A stretch of DNA of 64,000 nucleotides from Pseudomonas sp. MWU13-2100 (GTDB lineage: Bacteria; Pseudomonadota; Gammaproteobacteria; Pseudomonadales; Pseudomonadaceae). The notes under the pieces were generated by a model. That model made no database searches, had not been told where the DNA came from, and worked only from the letters and a program-made list of their open reading frames with translations. This document shows positions 54,111 through 62,099 of this stretch, piece after piece. Numbering within the stretch: position 1 is the first letter of the stretch; every line of letters begins with the position of its first letter. Position numbers and translations under genes: made by a program. The stretch spans positions 42,426-106,425 of the forward strand of contig NZ_JALLIX010000021.1 in assembly GCF_023242365.1 (NCBI RefSeq), given 5' to 3'.

Positions 54111-55766
54111 CTACGAGGCAGCATCCTCGACTATGGATTTTAGGCAGTCCTTCAGCTCACTCTGGCTCATGCCGGGTCTTAACTTAACCGCGCCGAAGCG
54201 AAACTTTTTGCGATACTGCGGATGAAAAAGACGACCTGGTACAGGCGTGGTACGGAAGTCGGTGTTCAGAGTTGGCACATGTGGCGTGAGCAGGTAAGCC
54301 GCCGTCACGACACCTTCGACCTGCCCGCTTGAGGTTTCTTGAACCAATGCATCGCGATAGGTATGGATCGAGTTTAGCGCCTCGTTTAATCCGCTGTTTA
54401 TGCGGTACTTAGCATCCAGGACAATGACGCGCCGCTCCGGGCTGCTGCCGAGACCCGTGCCGGCGAGAACGATATCTGGAATCATCGAACGGCTGAAACT
54501 TCCTTCCCCATCGGACTCTATCCAGTATTCGGAATACTTCCGCTGAAAACACAGTACCTTGCCTGCCCCGATCGGGACTATTACAGCGCCGGCTGCAATT
54601 GTCACGCTCCCCTCGGCGGTGGAAATAAATAGACTGCTCAGATCCACGCCGGTAGGCCCATACACCTCAACAGCTGCGCGCAGAAGTCGCAGGAAGCACC
54701 AGAGCTCGTATAGCTCATATGTTCTCGCCAATGGCATCTGCAAGAAGTCGCCGAAGAGCGCAGCAAGCCCTAGGTTCATATCCTGCCAAAGCAGGTAAAA
54801 GCGTTGGTAGACTGGATCGTTACGAAACAGTGAACTCATGCGCAGTAGCGCTGGCCCCTCTCCAACGTCAGTCATGAAGCCCGAGCCAGAGAGGTCGTTG
54901 AGACGGCGGGCAATTTTTCGCGTGCGGAGTGCCCAGTTACTCGCGGTCGTTCTGACATCCGAATCGTAAGATGTATCGGTTTTTGCGAGGACTTCGGCAA
55001 CACTTGCAAGCCATGCTGACCATGACTTGAGGCATGCTTTGATCTGCCTATGCTCCTGTATGTCCACACTGTTTCGGCTCTGCCGTAACATGATTTGAGC
55101 AGGCAAGCGACCTTTCAGTGCGGCAGGCAGTCGTGAAGGTCGAACCGTTTCGGTACGGATTGCGCCGGACCGGAACGATTTGATGATTTCAGGTCCCGTC
55201 GCACGCGTTGCTCGGTGCGCTGGCACGGTGACCTCCTCGGAGCGTAGGAAGTGGCGCGGCGAGCGGGCAATTGCGGCAATCGCTTCAGCGATCTTTTCCA
55301 CGCGCGAGCGCAGGAATTCGAGTCGTGCGAGTGGAGGAGGTTTGTTACCGCGCTGGCGAGCTATGCTTTTGCGGAATGCGCTGAGTGAGAACAGTGCGAA
55401 GGTGTCTTCCAGCACTTCGCGCACCATTGTATCGAAGTCGTCCCTTGTGAGCTTACGCAGATCAGGGTCGGTTGTAATTTCAAAGCGGCGTGTGCCTGTA
55501 CCAGGGAGACGGAGCACCGCCTCTACAACGCCGGCGTGAAAGCCCGGCTCCCAGCGCCAGCGCGCCACGTTCGGTTGACGAGACCGCAGCGCTTCAGCCG
55601 GTACGTCGTCTATCAGTAGATCAGCGTTCAGGGCGTCGTCGCTGTCTCTCAGTTCAAAAAGATAAAAGGTACCTTCCCGCACTACTCCCGGGGGGATTAA
55701 ATCCGGTATCGGCCAGACCTGCCAAGCTGGCCCGACACCTTGGGCCTGGATATAGAGCTCCGTCAC
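54111..55766 (-). CDS. DUF2357 PD-(D/E)XK nuclease, McrC-like partner
   Basis: This 551-residue protein belongs to the DUF2357 type. The nuclease core is near the C-terminus: 'SMIPDIVLAG' (about 428-437) followed by 'VIVLDAKYRI' (about 444-453), a PD...DAK catalytic signature. The N-terminal part is beta-rich and the middle is helical. DUF2357 proteins are usually encoded next to McrB-like ATPases, as here (2-base gap), and are thought to act as the McrC-like cutting subunit. The start is a GTG just past the mcrB-like stop. Confidence 0.88.
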   Translation of the reverse strand: MTELYIQAQGVGPAWQVWPIPDLIPPGVVREGTFYLFELRDSDDALNADLLIDDVPAEALRSRQPNVARWRWEPGFHAGVVEAVLRLPGTGTRRFEITTDPDLRKLTRDDFDTMVREVLEDTFALFSLSAFRKSIARQRGNKPPPLARLEFLRSRVEKIAEAIAAIARSPRHFLRSEEVTVPAHRATRATGPEIIKSFRSGAIRTETVRPSRLPAALKGRLPAQIMLRQSRNSVDIQEHRQIKACLKSWSAWLASVAEVLAKTDTSYDSDVRTTASNWALRTRKIARRLNDLSGSGFMTDVGEGPALLRMSSLFRNDPVYQRFYLLWQDMNLGLAALFGDFLQMPLARTYELYELWCFLRLLRAAVEVYGPTGVDLSSLFISTAEGSVTIAAGAVIVPIGAGKVLCFQRKYSEYWIESDGEGSFSRSMIPDIVLAGTGLGSSPERRVIVLDAKYRINSGLNEALNSIHTYRDALVQETSSGQVEGVVTAAYLLTPHVPTLNTDFRTTPVPGRLFHPQYRKKFRFGAVKLRPGMSQSELKDCLKSIVEDAAS

Positions 55767-55768
55767 AG

Positions 55769-57448
55769 TTAGCGCATCGCCTGGAAGGAACCGAAATCGT
55801 CTAGATCCGTCAGTAGTTTTCGGACATAAGACTCTGCTCTAGGCAGGCCTTGACAGGCCTTTTCGAGGCTGGTGAGTAGTGAGCGCTGCCGCTCGGCACC
55901 GCGCAACTTGACTAAGACTTTTTGCACCAACAGCTGGTCGGTTACCTCTGCCGAAGGGGTTTTGAGGTGTTCCGCATCGAAGGCGTGATAACGCACGCAC
56001 TCTTCAATGAGCCGGTAACCGAACCCCAGTCCATGTGGCTGCATTAGTTGGTGAATTTCCGTCAGCTTCGCTTCGGTTGCTACGCGTGCATTTTTGAGAT
56101 CTGGGTGCTGAGCCTCAAGAGATGTGAGGAACCCAGGTACATCCACCATCGACATATCGATTACCGATGCCCGGTCGAGCACCTTATCGCTGACTGGATT
56201 GGTCGTTTCATCAACATTAATAGTGCCGATGATGAACAAGTTCGGGGGCAATGGCAGCTCGGCGCGAATACTGGCTCCCGTGGTACCTTCCAAAGGTATA
56301 CCGTTGGAGTGAAGTTGTAGCGCTCCCTTGGTCTCCATGCACGACAGAACATCGGAAAGGTAATATTCGACCCGAGCTAAGTTCATTTCATCGAGCACAA
56401 CAAACACAGGTGATTCGCGGTGTGCAGTGGCCACCAGTACAGCCTCAAGGAAAGGCGGGACGACGTACCGGTTAGTCAGCACGTCGTAATAGCCCGTCAG
56501 TCCGGTTGGATCGGTCCACTCGGGGCGTACTGGGCATTCAAAAATCAGAGGATCGGATTCTGTCTCCATTGTCAGTCCATGGACCGCACGGGCGTACTTC
56601 AACGCGAGCTGCGTTTTACCTGTCCCCGACAGGCCAGAGAGGATGACGAAGTGTTTGTGACTCAGAAAGTTCAGCGCAGCATGGAAGCGGCGCACTTCTC
56701 CGTTCGGATAGTGACCGCCCTGCGATTTGACTGCGGCTTCAATGTCCGCTACGGGGATACTCGACGGCATCCGGTACATAGAGGGCTTGAGAGTCGCTGT
56801 ATCGGCCCAGACCGAAAGCTCGTGAATCTTCTCCTGTCCAGCAAGAGCTCCGAGCCAACCAATGAATTCGCGGGCCAATAGACTCCGACGTGCCGACGCT
56901 GTTGGTGGATACAGCGCTACAACGATCTCATCTGGCTCAACTCCAGGTCCGAACGGAGTTAAATCAAATTTCATGCTGTTCCAGAAGCCAGAGTTACGCA
57001 TCCACAGCCGGCCGTCCCCTGCTAAGTAGATAGCTACGAGGTTGTTGGAATGACTGTACTTGAACGGCTTCTCTGGTTTCTCTGGCTCATCGGCTTCTTC
57101 CTCGATCTCCTCGTCGCATTTTTCTCCGGAGGTCTTTTTTGCGGCCGCACCCAGACGCATCATTTCAGCGAGGCGCTTTAGGAAGTTCGCTTTGTCTTTC
57201 CGGATCAGCACCGAGAAATAGACTTCGTCCTCTGGGGGGAACTTCATCACGCAAGCAAAGGTGAAAGCATCTGCATCTGCATCCTCACGGACGGCTTTGA
57301 GGTTCGGTACCCCGATCTGCACTCCGCCTTCTACGATTTTCGCGCTGTTCGAGACTCCGAAAAGTTTACTCGTGCGAGTGGTTTTGGTACCCCCGAAATA
57401 CTTATGCGTTGCCTCAAGAAACTGTCGCTGCCGCTCTTCTAGGTTCAT
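55769..57448 (-). CDS. McrB-like AAA+ ATPase of a restriction system
   Basis: This 559-residue protein has an N-terminal putative DNA-recognition region (about 1-230, with an acidic Lys/Glu linker near 110-130). The C-terminal AAA_5/McrB-type domain shows Walker A 'SGLSGTGKTQLAL' (about 270-282), Walker B 'VFVVLDEMNLARVEYYL' (about 345-361) and sensor region 'IIGTINVDETTNPVSDKVLDRA'. The strict McrB GTPase signature MNTADR is not kept (INVDET instead), so ATP rather than GTP use is possible. It overlaps the methylase gene by 35 bases. Confidence 0.88.
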   Translation of the reverse strand: MNLEERQRQFLEATHKYFGGTKTTRTSKLFGVSNSAKIVEGGVQIGVPNLKAVREDADADAFTFACVMKFPPEDEVYFSVLIRKDKANFLKRLAEMMRLGAAAKKTSGEKCDEEIEEEADEPEKPEKPFKYSHSNNLVAIYLAGDGRLWMRNSGFWNSMKFDLTPFGPGVEPDEIVVALYPPTASARRSLLAREFIGWLGALAGQEKIHELSVWADTATLKPSMYRMPSSIPVADIEAAVKSQGGHYPNGEVRRFHAALNFLSHKHFVILSGLSGTGKTQLALKYARAVHGLTMETESDPLIFECPVRPEWTDPTGLTGYYDVLTNRYVVPPFLEAVLVATAHRESPVFVVLDEMNLARVEYYLSDVLSCMETKGALQLHSNGIPLEGTTGASIRAELPLPPNLFIIGTINVDETTNPVSDKVLDRASVIDMSMVDVPGFLTSLEAQHPDLKNARVATEAKLTEIHQLMQPHGLGFGYRLIEECVRYHAFDAEHLKTPSAEVTDQLLVQKVLVKLRGAERQRSLLTSLEKACQGLPRAESYVRKLLTDLDDFGSFQAMR

Positions 57449-58913
57449 CCCCGGTCTCCCTTTCCTTTTGTGTGAGCGCAGTCATCATTTGTGTGGCGAT
57501 AGCTTTCGCCAGCAGCGGTGGAACCGCATTACCAATTTGCTTGAACGCAGGGTTCATTGTACCGCTGAATAAGAATCCATCTGGGAAGGACTGCAGCCGG
57601 GCAGCTTCGCGTACAGAGATCGTCCGCGACTGTTTGCTGTCATAGTGGATATGGCTGTACCCGTCTTTGCCAAGATGTGCCATCAGCGTACGGGCAGGTT
57701 GGTTGCGCCACATTTTTCGCCACTTATTTGGAAACTTACTGGCGTCGTACGGCGGTACAATTGAATCCCAGAGAGCTTTGTATTTAGCAGAGCCTTCTGT
57801 GAGAATTTCGCCCTTCGCTCGCGCAGCAACGAGACGCTCCTCGAACATCGCTACTGCATGTGCGTACGCCTGGGGATACTGGTCGCCCGGGCTCATGCGA
57901 GAAAACAGTTCGTAGTCTCGTGGGAGATAACGTATGACGTGATCCTTCGGGCCTTCTTTAGCAGCCTCGTGACCGGGCCACGTACGCATAAGCGTTGCGT
58001 AAGTAGAAGGGTTCTTGCGGTTGTAGCCCGCTGGCGTATCGAAGCGCCGGGCACCTCGGGCAATTTTCCCTTCGGCCAGGAGCTCCCTGGCGTAGATCGC
58101 TGGTAGATCACTCAACGCGTCCTCGGCAGTTATCGCCGGAGGCAGGTCAGGGGTGGCGGCCGGTGGCTCGATATAGGAGTGTGCTTCGTCAAGGAGACCA
58201 CGAAGCGACTTCAGCGCCACTGAGCGTGACCCCTCATATCCTGGCGGCAGCACCAGCCAGTGGCTTGGTGAGGGAAACGATACCTGTTGTCTAAGCTCCC
58301 GGCGATAACCAATCAGGAACATCCGCTCACGCATTTGGGGGACGCCATAAAAGGCCGCATTCAGAAGCGTATAGCCGCAGACATAGTCTTTGGCTTCCAG
58401 CACTTCACACGTTTCTTCTGCGATGTTCTGTCCGCCATGGTTCAGGATATCGGGTACGTTTTCCATTAGAACGGCAAGAGGTTGAAACGCGTCAACAAAC
58501 TCCAGGTACTTCTTGTAAAGCTGTGCTCTGGGGTCATGGATGAATGCTTCGGGATGAGCCTCTATTTCTCGCAGTTTAGAGCGACCTACCCGTGCAAATG
58601 CTTGGCACGGAGGTCCGCCAACCACAACGTCAAAAGCATCTGCCACCTCGCCAACGCCAAGGCGGGAGCAAAGTTCTGCAGGGGAAGTCTGGGTGATGTC
58701 GATAGGCTGACTATGAACTTCGGCGCCATCATGGAAATTCAGTCCATGAGATTTGGCTGCATTTGGTTCAAATTCGACAGCGGCACGCATATCGAAGCCA
58801 GCGGCCTCGAATCCGAGGGAAATTCCTCCGCAACCGGAAAAAAGGTCCAAAACACGTGGCTTTGCTCCGGTTTTCAGGCGCGCTAGCTTGCGGAGAATGA
58901 CGTCTTCAGTCAT
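57414..58913 (-). CDS. DNA (cytosine-5)-methyltransferase
   Basis: This 499-residue enzyme transfers methyl from SAM to C5 of cytosine. Motif I is 'DLFSGCGGISLGFEAAG' (about 21-37), motif IV 'GGPPCQAFARVG' holds the catalytic cysteine (about 98), motif VI 'MENVPD' is near 149 and motif X 'GNAVPPLLAKAIA' is near 465. The long segment between motifs VIII and IX (about 210-400) is the target-recognition domain. I start at the ATG overlapping the RHH-regulator stop by eight bases; an ATG 21 codons earlier would overlap by 71. Target sequence unknown. Confidence 0.93.
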   Translation of the reverse strand: MTEDVILRKLARLKTGAKPRVLDLFSGCGGISLGFEAAGFDMRAAVEFEPNAAKSHGLNFHDGAEVHSQPIDITQTSPAELCSRLGVGEVADAFDVVVGGPPCQAFARVGRSKLREIEAHPEAFIHDPRAQLYKKYLEFVDAFQPLAVLMENVPDILNHGGQNIAEETCEVLEAKDYVCGYTLLNAAFYGVPQMRERMFLIGYRRELRQQVSFPSPSHWLVLPPGYEGSRSVALKSLRGLLDEAHSYIEPPAATPDLPPAITAEDALSDLPAIYARELLAEGKIARGARRFDTPAGYNRKNPSTYATLMRTWPGHEAAKEGPKDHVIRYLPRDYELFSRMSPGDQYPQAYAHAVAMFEERLVAARAKGEILTEGSAKYKALWDSIVPPYDASKFPNKWRKMWRNQPARTLMAHLGKDGYSHIHYDSKQSRTISVREAARLQSFPDGFLFSGTMNPAFKQIGNAVPPLLAKAIATQMMTALTQKERETGDEPRRAAATVS

Positions 58914-59127
58914 TTGAGTCAGATCCTGATCGTGTGGACAGCCGTAGAGGCAATTCCAGCTGACCTTGGTATTCATTTAGAAAGCGTTGGATGGCCATGC
59001 GGATGACCCATGCGGATGAGACGTTGTTAGCGTCTGCCAGCGCTTGGACCTGAAGGTGAGCATCTTCAGGCAGCATGACGGAAGTCCTAACGGTCTTACG
59101 GCCGGTGGTAGCGGGGCTAGGTGCCAT
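58906..59127 (-). CDS. ribbon-helix-helix regulator of the restriction operon
   Basis: This is a 73-residue small basic protein. 'GRKTVRTSVMLPEDAHLQVQALADANNVSSAWVIRMAIQRFL' (about 9-50, read here in overlapping parts) is a beta-strand plus two helices, the RHH/CopG DNA-binding fold. It is the first gene of the minus-strand operon and overlaps the methylase start, so it should be the controller. A 7-bp inverted repeat lies 25 bases before its ATG, where it can bind and autoregulate. Confidence 0.82.
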   Translation of the reverse strand: MAPSPATTGRKTVRTSVMLPEDAHLQVQALADANNVSSAWVIRMAIQRFLNEYQGQLELPLRLSTRSGSDSND

Positions 59128-59151
59128 ATACGGTTTTCATCGTTTGATTGT

Positions 59152-59171
59152 ATGGTGCGATTGTGCACCAT
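59152..59171 (-). promoter_or_regulatory. palindromic operator of the restriction operon
   Basis: ATGGTGC, six bases, GCACCAT: perfect 7-bp arms upstream of the RHH gene. A possible -10 (TACAAT, minus strand) overlaps the promoter-proximal side, so a bound dimer pair would block transcription. Assignment to the RHH protein is inference. Confidence 0.6.
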
Positions 59172-59340
59172 TATGCATATTCTTACATCATTAGAAGAGG
59201 TGTTCTGGCTTGGTTGTTAGGGGCCGGGAGCTGACTGCAGCCAGTTGGCCGGTTGGCTTACTGGAGCGGTTTGAGATTTTTTATCAGCGCTACTGATCGA
59301 GATCAGGTGGAAGTCCTGTCCATGAATGCTTTGCATTGTA

Positions 59341-59356
59341 CTGTTTTTTCATACAG
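59341..59356. promoter_or_regulatory. orphan LexA box
   Basis: CTGT, eight bases, ACAG: a perfect core, with TA before and TG after, nearly the full TACTG-N10-CAGTA consensus. The only nearby frame is a 39-codon minus-strand one starting at 59336, five bases away, with no ribosome site. The gene it once served may be lost. Confidence 0.7.
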
Positions 59357-59424
59357 TGATAAAGATAGCATTTCCTTGCTCGTGGGGGGAGTCTTATTGG
59401 CAGGTGGGTGTTGGCGGGCTGGGT

Positions 59425-59562
59425 GAAGAACACCGCCCTAGTCAGGGAGTTGCGGGCCTCGCCCTCGTTCAGCCCTGCATGTACACGGTGGCGCAGCTCG
59501 ACGCTTTGCAGCCAGTCTAGGATGAACAGCGTGCGCTCGATCCCGCCGAGCTCGCGCATGGC
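59425..59562 (-). pseudogene. Tn3-family transposase (TnpA) fragment
   Basis: The minus frame reads 'RELGGIERTLFILDWLQSVE' then 'LRHRVHAGLNEGEARNSLTR' then 'AVFF'. This is the conserved C-terminal region of Tn3-family TnpA. Homology stops abruptly at both ends, so it is a remnant of about 46 codons with no ends of the transposon visible. Confidence 0.85.
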
Positions 59563-59597
59563 CCGGGTATGTGGTGGTCGGTTTTCCACCCAGGAAC

Positions 59598-59867
59598 TCA
59601 GGCGTGTTTAACGCTTCGCTTCTTCGCAGCGTATGCCGCCAGCTGCTCAAGCGCGTACTGGATTGCATAGGGCGCTGGTCGGTAGGTAGCCGACTCTGGG
59701 CTGCTCAAGTAGTAGCGCATAACCCGGTCAGTGATGCCGAGTGCGGTCGCTGCTGCTTCTTGGGTGATACCTGCTGTCTCCAGAAGGCCTCGCAGGTAGG
59801 CCGGGGACGGGTCGTGCAGTGAGGCGTCTGGCTTTCGAGGGTACCCTGATTGTTTGTCCTGGTGCAT
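59598..59867 (-). CDS. small helix-turn-helix protein
   Basis: This is an 89-residue frame with 'YLRGLLETAGITQEAAATALGITDRVMRYYLS' (about 24-55), a good HTH of the XRE-like type, followed by 'YRPAPYAIQYALEQLA' as in small plasmid/phage regulators. Its first codons (MHQDKQ) are the tail of the YqaJ remnant in the same frame, so the two have been fused by a deletion. The native start of the HTH gene is uncertain. Confidence 0.55.
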   Translation of the reverse strand: MHQDKQSGYPRKPDASLHDPSPAYLRGLLETAGITQEAAATALGITDRVMRYYLSSPESATYRPAPYAIQYALEQLAAYAAKKRSVKHA

Positions 59868-60213
59868 GACTTGCAACTGTACATACTCGAGCACACCCTC
59901 TTTTCAGAGGCGTGCGCCATTTATGCCGGCGGTTTTGCATTCGAGAATCTGCACTTCTGGCGCGCCGATCACTTCACGGTCGATGTTGGCCAGCATGTAG
60001 GCCAGTTTGAGATCAGGATGTTGCAGCACCGCATTGACCTAGCGGACCCTATGACCACTGCGCCGGGTGTAATGTGTTGCGACAATAGGCTCTAGGATGT
60101 TGCCCCGGTAAGCTGGGCTTTCCTCATCTTGCGGATCGAGCTTGGGCAGTGAGGTGTCACAGCCGGTTTTTTCAGCCACCGCTCCAACTGGGATTTGTAA
60201 GGGCGGTTGCAGG
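59862..60213 (-). pseudogene. decayed YqaJ-family viral recombinase/exonuclease
   Basis: In one minus frame one can read 'TSLPKLDPQDEESPAYRGNI', 'LEPIVATHYTRRSGHRVR', stop, 'VNAVLQHPDLKLAYMLANID', 'REVIGAPEVQILECKTAGIN', 'GARL', stop, 'KEGVLEYVQLQVMHQ'. This is the core of a YqaJ lambda-exonuclease-like recombinase. It is broken by a frameshift in a T run (about 60167), a TAG (60039-60041) and a TGA replacing tryptophan (59904-59906). Its 5' end is cut off at the IS30-type element. Confidence 0.8.
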
Positions 60214-60214
60214 A

Positions 60215-61309
60215 GCTGAGTGCAACACAGTTATTGAATTGAAGCCGGGGCATCATGACGCATGACCACGGCCTTTTGCATCACTTCGCTCATGACTTCG
60301 ATCGGACACTTGAAATCGAAGCGCTTGCGGGGGCGCATGTTCAGTTGCAAGGCAATGGCGTCGAGCTCTTCCTGGCTGTGTACCGACAAGTCCGTTCCCT
60401 TGGGCAGGTATTGGCGGATCAGTCCGTTGATGTTCTCGTTACTGCCACGCTGCCAAGGGCTGTGCGGGTCGCAGAAATAAATCGCCACACCTGTCTTCTG
60501 GGTGATCTCGGCATGTCGCGTCATCTCTCGACCTTGGTCGTAGGTCATGCTTTTGCGTATCGCCAGAGGCATGCGATTGAGCGCCGCACTGAAGCCCTCC
60601 ATCGCCGAGGTCGCCGTCGCATCGTGCATTTTCACCAGCATCAGATGACCACTGGTGCGCTCCACCAAGGTGCCTACCGACGAGGCATTGGCCTTGCCCT
60701 TGATCAGGTCGCCCTCCCAATGTCCCGGCGTCAGCCGGTCGTTAACCTCGGGCGGGCGTACGTGAATACTGAGCATCTCGGGGATCTGCCCACGTCGGTC
60801 CACGCCACCGGAACGTGGCCGACGGGCGGTTTTGCCCTGGCGCAAGCAGATGATCAGCCTTGCGCAGCTCACCGACCGGCAGGGCGTAGATCGCGCTGTA
60901 GATCGTCTCACGGCAGATGTAGGCTTCTTTGAGGCTGGGTATGTTCATGTGGCGAAGCTTGCCGCTAATTTGTTCGGGAGACAAACGTTCGCGCAACATC
61001 AGGACCACCAAATCGAAACGTTCACTGCCGGGCAACAGCTTGCGCGGGGGTCGACAGCGGCGACGGCGGACCTGCATGCGTTGCTGAGCGGTTTGTACCC
61101 CATAGCGACTACCGTCCTCTCGATTGCGTCGCAGTTCTCGGCTGATGGTCGAGGGGGCTCGGTTGATCAAGCGGGCGATCTTTCTCTGGCTGAAGCCTTG
61201 TTCCAGGCCCAGTTGGATCGTGACGCGTTCTTCAATGCTGAGTTCGTGATAGGACATAGCGACGACACCGCCGGGAGCCTTGCCTTTGGCTTTCAGACGT
61301 TCGCTCAGC
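60215..61309 (-). mobile_element. IS30-family insertion sequence (degenerate)
   Basis: The left end has GCTGAGTGCAACAC (60215-60228) just outside the transposase stop. The likely right end GTTCGCTCAGC (61299-61309) is an imperfect inverted partner, placed where homology to the flanking gene resumes. The size (about 1.1 kb) fits the family. No target duplication is visible and the two flanks are different broken genes, which suggests a deletion adjoining the element. The right boundary is approximate. Confidence 0.6.
60231..61257 (-). pseudogene. IS30-family transposase, frameshifted
   Basis: The N-terminal part starts at 61257 ('MSYHELSIEERVTIQLGLEQ', HTH 'KIARLINRAPSTISRELRRN'). The C-terminal part in another frame carries the DDE core ('PGHWEGDLIKG', 'MTYDQGREMTRH', 'DPHSPWQRGSNENINGLIRQYLP'). 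The frames join near 60863 ('ELRKA' / 'LIICLRQG'), consistent with loss of one base. All catalytic residues are present but split, so the gene should be inactive unless this is a sequencing error. Confidence 0.88.
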
Positions 61310-61900
61310 GCCTCGATCCGGATCATGATCTTCGCCGATCGCATCGAACTGATCAGCCCCGGACACCTGCCTGACGTGCTCGATACCGAGAAAATTCGAT
61401 TCGACCTGTCCAACCGTCGTAACCCGACGCTCACCTCCCATGCTGTGCACATCTTCCCCTATCGCGGTTTGGGCACGGGCATCCCGCGTGCGATCGACGC
61501 CTGGCCAATGATCAGGCTGGACTACGACCGGCAGGGTAACCAGTTCAGGGTGGTGATTCAGCGGGCCGTAGAAAGCGGGCCTCTTTCGGGACCAAGTAGG
61601 GACCAAGCAGGAATCGAGTCCACCGCCGAAGGAAAAGAAGCCGAAACAGGCCCGCCCTTGCAGCAAGAGCAGGTTACGCTGCTGTGCAGGATGACTGGCG
61701 ACCACGCCGCGCCCGAGCTGATGACCTTCGTCGGGCGCAGCAACCGCAGCAAGTTCCGCGAACAGGTTTTGGCCCCGCTGCTGGCGCTTGGCGTGGTCGA
61801 GATGACCATTCCAGACAAGCCCAACAGCAGCAAGCAACGCTATCGCCTGACTGCGGCCGGCCGAGCGCTAAAGGCTGAGCAACGCTCCTCAGACGACTGA
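61310..61900 (+). pseudogene. 3' part of an AlbA_2/HATPase_c_4-type regulator gene
   Basis: The frame reads 'SIRIMIFADRIELISPGHLP', 'DVLDTEKIRFDLSNRRNPTL' and 'YRGLGTGIPRAIDAW', typical of the C-terminal ATP-binding part of AlbA_2-domain (RecG-like annotated) putative regulators. A winged-helix-like tail follows ('ELMTFVGRSNRSKFREQVLAPLLALGVVEM'-type, ending in a Lys/Arg-rich segment). The N-terminal half is missing at the IS30-type end. Its last 78 bases are duplicated downstream of the Fic gene. Confidence 0.75.
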
Positions 61901-61968
61901 GCCCAGACAACCACGCCTTTGCGCCAGCACAATGCGGCGCTTTGCACATTTTCGCCACAGGTACAGGG
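61823..61968 (+). repeat. 146-bp direct repeat, copy 1
   Basis: It covers the last codons and stop of the AlbA_2-type remnant plus about 68 bases of downstream sequence. It matches 63539-63684 along its whole length with about ten substitutions and no gaps (about 93% identity by eye). Confidence 0.9.
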
Positions 61969-62009
61969 TGTACCGGATCAGCATCTCGAAGCACGCGGAT
62001 CAGTCTAGA

Positions 62010-62095
62010 ACCGCGCCACCTGCGCCAACATAACTGGCGCAGTTCTACAAACCGCGCCACAATCGCGCCATCCCCTTCTCAAACTGCGCCAACAC
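62010..62095 (+). promoter_or_regulatory. repeat array upstream of the fic gene
   Basis: Five copies of a (t/c)cgcgcca or tgcgcca unit lie within 86 bases (accgcgccac, ctgcgccaac, aaccgcgcca, atcgcgccat, aactgcgcca). One is paired in opposite orientation: CTGCGCCA (62021-62028) and TGGCGCAG (62036-62043), perfect 8-bp arms around seven bases. The last copy ends within about ten bases of the fic ATG. It looks like an operator cluster, possibly bound by the N-terminal winged helix of the Fic protein itself. Confidence 0.6.
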
Positions 62096-62099
62096 AGCC

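Noticed and set aside
59219..59338. 39-codon frame next to the orphan LexA box
   Set aside because: It has no ribosome site and is hydrophilic, without the membrane helix expected of SOS toxins, so I do not call it a gene.
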